Assembly: GCA_037447655.1 (NCBI GenBank)
Contig: JBBHKE010002947.1
Span: forward strand, 1 to 17,389
Direction of reading: 5' to 3'
DNA length: 17,389 bases
DNA from: Zygnema cylindricum
Taxonomy: Eukaryota; Streptophyta; Zygnematophyceae; Zygnematales; Zygnemataceae
Shown here piece by piece: positions 7,883 to 15,984 of the stretch (positions are counted from its first letter, which is position 1; each line of letters starts with the position of its first letter). The notes under the pieces are model-generated. The model saw only the letters and a program-made list of their open reading frames with translations. It was not told the origin of the DNA and searched no databases. The translations under genes were made by a program, and so were the position numbers.

Positions 7883-8593
7883 CTTCTCATGGGCTATTCT
7901 GACAATGTTGGTAATTTTTGCTGCAATTTCCTCCATGGATGAGGGATCTTCTTTGCTTCCACATATGTCCGCCACTTGATCGAGTTCTATCATCGCAGAA
8001 GATACTGTCGTGAGATAGTCGTTGAGATCATCTGCAGAAATGGCATTGAAACATTGCAGAGGTCCCTTCAGCAGTTCTTTCAGAAAGCGTCCAAAACTGT
8101 GAGTTGCACTGTCGGATCCACCGGGGATGTAGACAAGCTTGACTGTGAAGTAGCAATAACAAAATACAAGTTTATAATCTATTTTCACACCACCACTTTG
8201 GCTGGCCAAATAGACAGCAGCAGATGCCATCTCTTGTGCTATACGACAGCAGTCCTTCCAGTGACTATGCAACCCTAGGCTCTCTATCTCTTCTCCTCCC
8301 TCCACCACAATGCTTCTACTGTCTGCACACCAGCCTATGACTTTCGCCACGTGGCGATGGCTGATACTGCTCATCTGCCGTGCGACGTCTGTCACATTGT
8401 AGTCAGGTCCCAAAACATGGACAAACACATCTTTATCCTTCAATTTCCCCCTCTAGACTTCCCAAGGCTCCTCACAGAGCTTGTCAAGACAGGCGCATTC
8501 AACTTTTTTGCGAGAGAGAATGCGCAAGGCCTTCAACGGGTCATTCCGAGTCCCCTCCCCTCCCCACCTCTTCATGCCCCGGAGCCAATCCAT
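7883..8593 (-). pseudogene. Tandem paralogous pseudokinase unit with an in-frame stop
   Basis: From ATG 8593, in a good context (CCCGCCATGG), one frame runs 237 codons to a predicted donor GAGAAG|GTCAGG at 7883. It is interrupted once, by TAG at 8453-8455 after 46 codons. It aligns with the downstream unit throughout: LRILSRKKVE with IRTLSRKQVE, HRHVAKVIGWCADSRSIVVE with HPHVAKVIGWCEESRNIVVE, THSFGRFLKELLKGP with YYFGRMLREMLVGP, and SSMEEIAAKI with LSMENVAEEM. The VAIK, HRD and DFG motifs are also lost here (FVHVLG, GGVKIDYKLV and KLVYIP), so the catalytic loss predates the duplication. The lesion is a single TAG with no frameshift, so decay is recent, or the product is a short N-terminal peptide, or the base is an assembly error. 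The donor is phase 0, as in the downstream unit. Confidence 0.6.
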
Positions 8594-8620
8594 GGCGGGC
8601 GCGGCGAGGATTGCATTGGC

Positions 8621-8629
8621 AAACCCTAA
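8621..8629. promoter_or_regulatory. Telobox-like motif upstream of damaged pseudokinase ATG
   Basis: AAACCCTAA lies 28 bases before the predicted ATG at 8593. Teloboxes near transcription starts are a known feature of many plant promoters. One short motif is weak evidence. Confidence 0.3.
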
Positions 8630-8689
8630 ATGCCGCTCTTTGCTATTTCCGCTCTTACTACATAAGGACAAAAGTGAGGTCCTGTACAG

Positions 8690-8916
8690 TACACCGTGTA
8701 TCGCTATTAGTGTTAATGTTTTTTTCGTTCTGTTAAACATCTTTTCTCCGTACACGTATGTCGATTTTTAAATCTCACGGTTGCGATTGAAATTTAAAGA
8801 TTCTCAGCTTCCGATTGACGGTTTAAAACTGAAAATCGGACAAGAGTGTACTGAGAAAATATGTTTTTAGTGCCGAAAAACTTATTAACACTAATACTGT
8901 AGCGATACAAGGTGTA
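8690..8916. mobile_element. Short inverted-repeat element C (227 bp)
   Basis: The left end (TACACCGTGTATCGCTATTA, then GTGTTAATG) pairs with the reverse complement of the right end (TACACCTTGTATCGCTA, then a 4-base insertion, then TATTAGTGTTAAT), and both ends run on to a TTTTTCG word. The tips share the CACCG...CTATTAG core of elements A, B, D and E, but the interior is much shorter and different. Its left end lies 97 bases upstream of the ATG at 8593, so it sits in the promoter or 5' region of that unit. No coding capacity is seen. Confidence 0.75.
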
Positions 8917-8971
8917 CAGTACACCGTGAATCGCTATTAGCGTTAACAAATATTTAGTGTTGAATAACAAC

Positions 8972-9466
8972 TACACCGCCAATCGCTATTAGCGTTGTGT
9001 ACACTAATTCCATCCCGCTTTTTTTTTGTTTTATTCTCAAATAGCGTAGTTTATTCTATTTTTGTCTTTTTTCTATTTAGGGATATTTTCAGTACGTTTT
9101 ATCTTAAATAGAGTGGTGCACGGTCAGTGTCAGACCGTACATAATGTACCTTTTTAAGTTAAAAAGTACAATAAATCAGTTTTAGTAACCGCGGACGCAT
9201 GAGAATGTGCGTTCTAAAACGGAAAAAAAGCCAGGTCGTAAAAAATCCCGCTCGCACATATTCGTCCGACAGCCGCGTTTCGACCGTGTGAATGTACGAT
9301 TTGTGTACAATTTGTCAGATTTTGTACTGAGACCTATATTAGTGTAAGCATGTTTGCGACCGACATTTATTTCTCAAAGATCCAAATTACCATAATCAAA
9401 ACAATTAGAATGTAAGATTTTTTCCAAAATTTCAAATTCTTAAATAGCGTACACAACTGTAATTTT
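8972..9466. mobile_element. Element E', right-incomplete copy nested in D
   Basis: This segment is closely similar to element E (11796-12338) from TACACCGCCAATCG up to TTCTTAAATAGCGTACAC. It shares the TCAGTGTCAGACCGTACA hairpin (9117-9141), the GTACC/AAAAAGTAC hairpin, CCCGCTCGCACATATTCG and GCATGTTTGCGACCGACAT. Similarity ends where element F begins at 9467. After F the sequence no longer follows E clearly, so the right terminus was lost or rearranged. Confidence 0.75.
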
Positions 9467-10197
9467 GGGTTTTCGATAATCGATATATTGGCACGATATA
9501 TCGACAACGGTGTTATCGCCGATAGACAACCGAAATACCGATTGTTTATCGGCGATAACACCGATATCCATAACTATCATCAGCGATAACTATACAGTCC
9601 GTACATCTAAATGTACAACCCGTACACTCAACTGTGTCGATTATTCCCCGGACGCGACGCGGACCCCTTTCCCCTCGATTTCAAGAAAAAGTCGCGATAT
9701 TTGCTTGGTTATTTATAATTTAAGGGGATTTTACTTAGGTTCCATGCTCCCATAATGTGCTACTGAATTTTTAGAAGACGGTGGCAGTAAATGGCGCCAG
9801 TCCGACATATTTTTTCCTCTGCTCTGTTCGTCAATTCGTATGATTTTCAAAAAAAAATGATTTTACAAATTTACAATGTAAATTTTTTTTTTAGAACTAT
9901 AATCTAGTGTTTTAAATTTGTCAGCGTTTATGTGCAGCGTTGTCCGTGATCAATTTCAATTAAACAACATACGAAACAGATTCGTATACGTGGCATGCCA
10001 CGCTATATAAAGTCAATAACATAATACAATATATAATAAATTACTATTATATGCGTACTATGTTTTTTTTTAAGTTATCGCCAATAAGGAATTTGTTGGT
10101 CTCGGACCGATATATTAGGACCTCTGGCCGTTCGATAACCAATAACAATCGGTATCGGTGTTAGCCCGATAATTTTTTTGTCGATACGCAACACTCC
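9467..10197. mobile_element. Element F, nested inside E'
   Basis: About 731 bp, starting GGGTTTTCGATAATCG and ending ACGCAACACTCC. It is flanked by TAATTTT at 9460-9466 and again at 10198-10204, a candidate 7-8 bp target duplication of hAT-like size. Near the left end is a hairpin with perfect 17-bp arms (9508-9524 and 9547-9563). TTATCGGCGATAAC-type words recur at both ends. About 110-160 bases at each end match F' (16358-17288) in inverted orientation, while the interiors differ. It has no coding capacity and is probably non-autonomous. The superfamily is inference. Confidence 0.65.
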
Positions 10198-10312
10198 TAA
10201 TTTTTTTTTTAGGGTTTTTTTAAATAGAATTAATCACTCCATTTCAAATTTTGGGTAAAATTTTAGGGACGCCGAATTAGCGTGATTAACTCTAATAGCA
10301 ATTCGCGATGTA

Positions 10313-11795
10313 CTGTACTTTACTATACTTTACTACATGGCGTATTATATGAACAGGTGAAGTAAATAGGCGTAGTGCAAAAATTGAATTGCGATTTTCC
10401 TACAATCCACATAATCGTAGATTGTAGAAGAATATCGAGCAATGTCGTACGATTTGCGATACGATTTGTAACTTTATCGATATGTGCTTTTGTGCACTGC
10501 TCGTACGCCATGTACCGTACACATGTTTGTCGTTTTTGTGTGTGTCGTCCAACGTCAACTGGGTCAGGTGTTCCTACACAAAAGGAAAAGCGAGAAGTAG
10601 AGTGGGGGGAGGGATAGGAGAGGAGGGACTTCCATTGTACATCATTTCTTAACTTTTTGGCCAAAATTAGGGTGGCCAATAAAACCTCCATTTACATACC
10701 TTTTTCATTATTTTCTTAGCACTCGTATAAAAATGGAGTTAATTATGTAAAATATACGGGGACCAATACAGAAGGTGTATAAAAGGTTCTCTTAGTCCAA
10801 GAGTCTGAAAGTAGCCTTTCTTGAAAGTAAGGATGTTAATTTCCCCTATGATGCGGATGTTAATTCCCTATGTGAGGGTACTAGAGTAGGTGGTACGAGG
10901 GGAGGTCGGGGTAAAGAGAAAGAGCAAGCTGGTAAGGGTACAACTCTATGTAATTGCAACTTAACGAACTTATTTTGTAAACTGGCGAAGATTCTCCATA
11001 CGCGGTTTTTAACTGTCCCAATGTGTAACAACGATATTGTTACTTAGGGTTGTGACGATTGTTTACGGTGACAATGAGCGTGACGACCGCCAACGTCTAC
11101 AATCTATCTCGACACACCTTATTTAAAAAAAAAAAATTGTAACGTCGCAAGACACATCGTATTTTATGAAACTTTTTGGTATGTCGCATGTCTTTGCGTG
11201 ACATCGTAAACGCACAACCTTCTAGCCATGCTTGAACAAGATGCCTTTGCGTTTGCCTCTTTTGTCTGGTCGCCACGAAGGGACGTACAATTCTTGAGTG
11301 ATTCTCAAATGGCGGAAGAAGTGCTTATATACCTTCCGCGGTGGTTAAAAAACATTGCTTTGAATATTTCCTCCCGCTCCCTACTTGTGCACTTATAGCC
11401 ACCTTGTGAAAGAATGCTAAATGGTGAAGTTTGAAGGGGTTCACGGGGCCCAAGGTGAGAGAGGCAGTGAGTGCGAAATGTAGTGGCGCCTTTGGCATAT
11501 TTTTCATCTTTAGTGAAATGGCATTGCAGCCTTGAGATCCATGCAAAAAAAAAATACAAGATGCAAGCGGACAAAAAGACACAGCCGTGTACTATTTATC
11601 GTCGTCAAAAAATTTGAAAACTTTTTACACGCGCGAATATGTTTTTTTATTTGTGAGAGCGTTGTTACTTTATTTAAAACACATCACCGTTCGAAGATGA
11701 CACTAATTGTACTCGACATTTTTGCGATTTCTTCGTACAGTTGTAACTTTAGCAGTATGGCGCTAAGTTTTTGACGAAAACGACAGGAAAACCAT
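10313..11795. other. Intergenic region without a recognised gene
   Basis: A minus-strand ATG frame of 122 codons (10323-10691) has no family resemblance that I can see. CTACAATC/GATTGTAG form an 8-bp inverted pair near 10400-10430. A TATAAAAGG word at about 10778 has no gene behind it. A short direct repeat, GGATGTTAATTTCCCCTATG versus GGATGTTAATTCCCTATG, starts near 10830 and 10855. GCGGAAG/CTTCCGC arms lie at 11312-11318 and 11333-11339. Two overlapping minus frames near 11305-11582 lack ATG starts. Confidence 0.5.
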
Positions 11796-12338
11796 TACAC
11801 CGCCAATCGTTATTAGCGGTGTACACTAATTCCGTCCCGCATTTTTTTTTTTTTATTCTCCATTAGCGGAGTTCATTCTATTTTTTTCTTTATTCTATTT
11901 AGGGTTATTTTCAGTACGTTGTCTCTTAAATAGAATGGTGTACGGTCAGTGTCAGACCGTACATAAATGTACCTTTTTAAGTTAAAAAGTACAGTAAATT
12001 AGTTTTAGTAACCGTGGACGCATGAGAATGTGCCGTTCTAAAAAGAAAAAAAAACCAGGTCTTAAAAAATCCCGCTCGCACATATTCGTCCGACAGCCGC
12101 GTTTCGACCGTGTGAATGTACGATTTGTGTACGATTTGTCAAATTTTGTACGAATACCTATATTAGTGTAGGCATGTTTGCGACCGACATTTTTTTTTTC
12201 AAAGATCCAAATTACCATAACCAAACAATTAGAATGTATGATTTTTTCCAAAATTTTCAAATTCTTATATAGCGTACACCACGGTAATTATTTTTATACG
12301 CTAAAAAAACTTACACGCTAATAACGATTGGCGGTGTA
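11796..12338. mobile_element. Intact miniature inverted-repeat element E (543 bp)
   Basis: The ends pair perfectly over 23 bases including a terminal TA (11796-11818 against 12316-12338; tip TACACCGCCAATCGTTATTA). This is the best-preserved member of the family in the window. The interior shows three consecutive stem-loops also found in E': TGTACGGTC/GACCGTACA at 11939-11963, a TGTAC-TTTTT/AAAAA-GTACA stem at 11968-11993, and a weaker CGCATGAGAATGTGC block near 12019. There is no coding capacity. TA at both ends fits a Tc1/mariner-like target, but TA is part of the repeat itself. Confidence 0.85.
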
Positions 12339-13022
12339 CTTCACCACATGGGCCGTACATAAAGCCGACGTCCAAGCGAATTTAAAACAATGTTACGTGT
12401 TATGGTCAGCAATCGGCTCGAACACTTGTCGGCGAGTTGCACCGACAAAGTCAAGCCGTGTCAAAATGGCGGCAAATGGGACACACAAGTTCGCAATGTC
12501 ATGCTAAAACTGTCTAAAACTGTCGACGGTGGTGGCAGGTACCGTAAAGCGGTGAAAGAGGTGGCCGCGGTTGGCCGGTGGTGGCCGCTGTGGCTGCTGA
12601 GTGGACAGCTACAGCACTGTACTGTCGTATCTTTTCTGTACGGTGAAACGTCGAGAGGCAATAATTTCAGTCCAGAATGGACCTCGAGGTTAGCGTGCAC
12701 GGTATTACTGTCGTATTTGGTGATGTGTCAGATTTGTTTCCATCATGTCAGCTGTTAGGCATTCAAAAGGAGCTACGTGGCAGAAAGATTATACGTGAAA
12801 CAGAAAGGCTACCTTTTTTTTGTTTAAAAAAAAAAACTTGAGTGTGAAGTTTGTAAGTCCTCAGGGTCAGTTTACATGAAACGTTTACAGAAGATGTTTC
12901 CAGTATTGAATGAATGATACAGACACGCCACGTCGAATCCCGATTTGCCACGCAACAGACTTGTCCGTTTGTGGACATAGTCACTGGTAAGCGGGACATT
13001 TGAAAAAGTACAGGACGTACCG
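12339..13022. other. Intergenic stretch with a GC-richer open frame
   Basis: An ATG frame on plus (12390-12758, 122 codons) covers a locally GC-richer patch. Its product is rich in Trp, Gly and Arg in the middle and hydrophobic at the end, and I recognise no domain. It could be an exon or a captured gene fragment, but chance openness is as likely. An A-run lies near 12825-12836. Confidence 0.3.
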
Positions 13023-13329
13023 CAGATTCGACCGCGCCCAATCATTTGTGACGAATAGCGAATATATCTCGCAATTCCAGGGATTCGTCCTTTTGCTGAG
13101 TACGGTGAATAATCGTTATTTGACATCGACTTTTTTGTTTGAAAAGAAACATGCTCGCGAGTCTTGTAAAGTGTTAAACTTTCTGTATGTTTCAAAAGAG
13201 AAACACTGTAATTTACCTAATGCGATTACCTGCAGTAGTCGACATTTGCTCTTTTTTTGTTTTTCTTTTGTCTACACTCTAGCGTGACGTGTCACCTACG
13301 ATCAGACGTGGCTGACGCCTACTCTTTGC
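13023..13329. repeat. Dispersed repeat, copy 2
   Basis: Homologous, in the same orientation, to 5196-5470. The last ~60 bases (TTGTCTACACTCTAGC through CCTACTCTTTG) are nearly identical, and the middle has small indels. In both copies the repeat is followed by AAGTTGCA. Confidence 0.75.
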
Positions 13330-13830
13330 AGCAAGTTGCAGAATGTCTCTTGATCCAGGTAACTGGCAGGCAATAACGTTTGACTTCCCGGCAACAATTG
13401 CTGACGGCCGTTTACTTTTTGCAGGTCACTTGCAGGGAAGCAATTTTTCACATTCCAATAATTGTGTGAGAAGCTAACACTATTTTCTTAAATTATAGGA
13501 GGATACAGGAGAAAAAGTAAAGATGACAACTAAGTCAGGTATTAAAGTGACGACAAAATTAAATCATGTCAAACTATTTCATATTCTATATTGTTTCATT
13601 TTGTTCTCGTTCATCTTAATTCTTCAGATTTCAATTTTACAAGTTCCGTTTTGAATAAGTTCATTTCAAGTTAACTTGCTACATGACGTTTCATTTGATT
13701 TCATTAAATGAAGCTTTTTTTTGTTTCCCTGATTTTGAAAATGAGTAACACGATGAAAGCTGCTCTCAAGCAAATAATTGACTGTTAACGATTCTAATAG
13801 CAACAGGATTACCGTAGTTAGAAATTTTTC
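13330..13830. other. Intergenic, with an isolated element-end-like motif
   Basis: No gene is recognised. At about 13786-13811, GTTAACGATTCTAATAGCAAC resembles an inward-facing right end of the A-E element family, but no matching left end was found upstream. GCAAGTTGCA and CACTTGCAGG words flank a short stretch at 13331-13430. Confidence 0.4.
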
Positions 13831-14164
13831 GCAAATTACACCTTGTTTTGCTATTAGTGTAAATGTTTTTCCGGTCTTTAAACTCCTATTTTCTTCATGC
13901 ACATTTGTCGGATAAATTAATCCGAAGGTTTGGTAGAAAGGTGAGATTCTTACTTTCCCATTCATGGTCTTCAAATGAAAACTGGACCTGGCTGCACGCA
14001 AATTACACCGTGTTTTGCTATTAGTGTAAATGTTTTGCCGGTCTTTGAAGTCCTAATTTCTTCATCCACATTTGTTGGATTATTTAATTCGAAGGTTTGG
14101 TGGAAAGGTGAAATTCTTACTTTCCCATTTATGGTCTTCAAATGAAAACTAGACCTGGCTGCAC
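13831..14164. repeat. Two tandem 167-bp units starting with an element-end sequence
   Basis: Units are 13831-13997 and 13998-14164, exactly the same length and highly similar. Each begins GCAAATTACACC(T/G)TGTTTT, then GCTATTAGTGTAAATG, which resembles the end of element C, and each finishes with CATGGTCTTCAAATGAAAAC or a near copy plus CCTGGCTGCAC. On the minus strand both encode the same string (for example RSSFHLKT.NGKVRISPF), but this follows from duplication rather than coding. No reciprocal inverted end was found downstream. Confidence 0.8.
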
Positions 14165-14809
14165 ACAAAAATACCGCAGAAGATATAATTCCGTCAAACG
14201 AAAATAAACATATTTTTCGTGTGTTGAAGCAAACCTTTTATTTATTTTTCTTGACACTGTAGTTTCAATATTTGGGTGCCAAAAATTGCCAGAATGAAAA
14301 ATCATTACCAGTGTTGACTTTTTATGCTTACTGAGCTATTACAAGCACACTAGTCATCCACAGAGTTTTTTTACGAGTTTTTGAGGCAAATTAGTAAAAA
14401 ATAAATTGTGCAGAACATATTGAGCTATCATGGAACACATTTGAGATTTAATGACATTACTTGGACGTCAATGTCAAATCAACGGTAACCTTGTGTGTAA
14501 AATTTACACTCTTGGTCGTAATTGGTTCACTACACTGGTCTGATCCACACTAGGCCTTCTTTCCCGTCACTCCTAATTGCGGATAATTGTTTGCGTGTAT
14601 AATCTCAATTTTTTTATTTTAATCTCTCTTACAAAAATGAAATGTATATATGTTTTAATTGTAAATTGTCATTTCAGTTAAGTTCAGTTGAGTTTTTTTT
14701 TTGCCCACTAATCTAATGAAGGCATGTGTGCTGACGGTCTACTTTTTTCTCCTCAGTTTGCATATTGAGTATAAGTAATGCACAAATAGTCTGATCAAAT
14801 TGCCTAACC
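14165..14809. other. AT-rich intergenic stretch
   Basis: No gene, repeat pair or strong structure is seen. A T-run lies near 14693-14702. If the kinase fragment that follows has an upstream exon, it would be here, but I find no kinase-like or extracellular-domain-like frame. Confidence 0.5.
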
Positions 14810-15106
14810 ATGTTTCTTTTTGCAATAATCATTCTCCTTTTTAAGTTCTTAACATTGTTCTATTTTGCTGTTTTTTCTCTTTTACTTTTACTATTTTCAC
14901 TTTTGCCTTCTCCTCATTCTTGTCGTAAATCTTCTGTTTCGTCTATCTTTCATGAGCTCCGCAAAGACCAGATTGAAGCCGCCACAAACAACCGCAATCT
15001 TAGCGAAAGATCTTTTGGGGAAGTCTTTCAAGGAGAGTTGGACGGTCATAAAGTTGCAATGAACCGCCTCAACTCGACTCTATATTGCCGTACAAATACA
15101 TTTCAT
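14810..15106 (+). pseudogene. Receptor-like kinase N-lobe fragment
   Basis: From ATG 14810 the frame encodes about 33 very hydrophobic residues (MFLFAIIILLFKFL...), a CRKSS patch, and then a recognisable start of a plant receptor-like kinase domain. QIEAATNN corresponds to the usual EATNNF segment, ERSFGEVFQGEL to the glycine-rich loop, and DGHKVAMNRL to the VAVKRL strand. The loop is partly preserved, but the VAIK lysine position reads Asn, so the fragment is catalytically impaired. The coding pattern stops after NTFH, where a GTACGT donor is possible at 15107. No further kinase segment (helix C, HRD, DFG) was found downstream to 16200. The hydrophobic start may be a real membrane segment or merely T-rich intron read as Phe/Leu. 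It is more likely a truncated relic than a complete gene. Confidence 0.5.
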
Positions 15107-15984
15107 GTACGTGTTTTCTCAAAGCTAAAGAGGAGGAAAGGGGTATTGAGCGGAAAAGAAAGGCTTGAAAATATTTAAGAGATTTGATGGAAGACTGAAG
15201 GGAAGAGAATGAGGACGAAAAGGGATCGTCATATGGCTCTGCAAAGTTTGTGTGCTTAATTTGTATTTGTCTAATGGATGAATGCAACAATCTTATCACC
15301 TTAAAGCAAGAGGTGATGGTTTGTTCGAAGGACCTTTCTCGAAAAATAAACACGTGATAAGGGAAAAGGTGAAGAAGCTTGTACGAATGTCTGGCATTAT
15401 GAATGAGTGTCAACAGCGGACTTACGAGATAAATGTCTTCTCCTATCATGGTAGGGGATATTGAACAAGCCCTTAGAGAATTCATTGACTGGAGTGGAAT
15501 TTCTTATTCCAATTAGTTCTTGTGATACGGGGATTTTGACACTTTCTTCTGACATTTTCGGAGGTTGACTTGTCCAGATTGGTTTTTTCTTCTTTAGGGC
15601 TCATAGGGAGGTAATTACGTGGATAGTACGCTGTTGATGTCCATTTCTAGCCTTTCACTGTGTTTTTTTATGCTTGTAAGTTTGTTTACATAACAATCAA
15701 ACAAATGAAAGCCTGACTGGTTTCCTCCTAAACCACTATATTGAATGACATTTTTGCACATTGAGCAATATACTTGGAAAGGCGAATCATGTCAACATAT
15801 GATAATATATTTCATTTTTGAATTACGATTTTATATTGAAGAAAGTTCTGTGGTACAACTGTAGATGTCAAGATTTTGAGCCGTTTTTTGTATATTTTAA
15901 GGGTTGTTTACCAGGTAGACTGAAGTAGAGCTAGATCTATATGGTAAATCCTATGATCATAGCACACTCTGTTAAGGGTTAGTG
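15107..15984. other. Downstream of the kinase fragment; no supported gene
   Basis: A plus frame at 15282-15464 (about 60 codons) and an opposed minus frame at 15069-15485 (138 codons, antisense to the kinase fragment) show no kinase or other motif. The remainder is AT-rich. Confidence 0.45.

Larger units (their letters stand above)
8920..10312. mobile_element. Inverted-repeat element D, host of nested insertions
   Basis: The left end, from 8920 (TACACCGTGAATCGCTATTA, then GCGTTAAC), pairs with the reverse complement of the right end near 10284-10312 (TACATCGCGAATTGCTATTA, then GAGTTAATC). Both tips are preceded by GTACAG when read inward. Only about 50 bases of D remain before element E' begins at 8972. 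D lies three bases from the end of C, giving the near-palindrome GGTGTACAGTACACC at the junction. The right-end pair may be shared with or belong to E', because the right terminus of E' is not separately visible. Confidence 0.6.

Noticed and set aside
8453-8510. A short intron that would remove the TAG in the upstream unit
   Set aside because: The only pairing I found (a GTTGAA donor with a TCTAG acceptor) would be about 55 bases with weak signals, below usual plant intron size.
8547-8570. G-rich run in the sense strand of the upstream unit as a second G-quadruplex
   Set aside because: It has only three runs of at least three G plus a GG, so it does not meet the four-run pattern.
7976-8771. 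Plus-strand open frames of 92-118 codons across the upstream pseudokinase unit
   Set aside because: They are antisense to the homologous minus-strand unit and have no recognisable motif.
10770-10800. TATAAAAGG as a promoter
   Set aside because: No coding or RNA gene follows within several hundred bases, and the word is expected by chance in AT-rich DNA.
3844-12338. Direct-repeat array as a CRISPR
   Set aside because: The recurrent words are inverted termini of separate ~550-bp elements, not short regularly spaced direct repeats, and the context is eukaryotic.
12390-12758. 122-codon ATG frame as a confident gene
   Set aside because: It lacks any domain and is partly open on the other strand (12461-12700). 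It is described only as a possible fragment.
13666-14168. Two minus-strand frames encoding near-identical peptides
   Set aside because: The similarity is fully explained by the 167-bp tandem duplication. The element-end sequence within it argues against coding.
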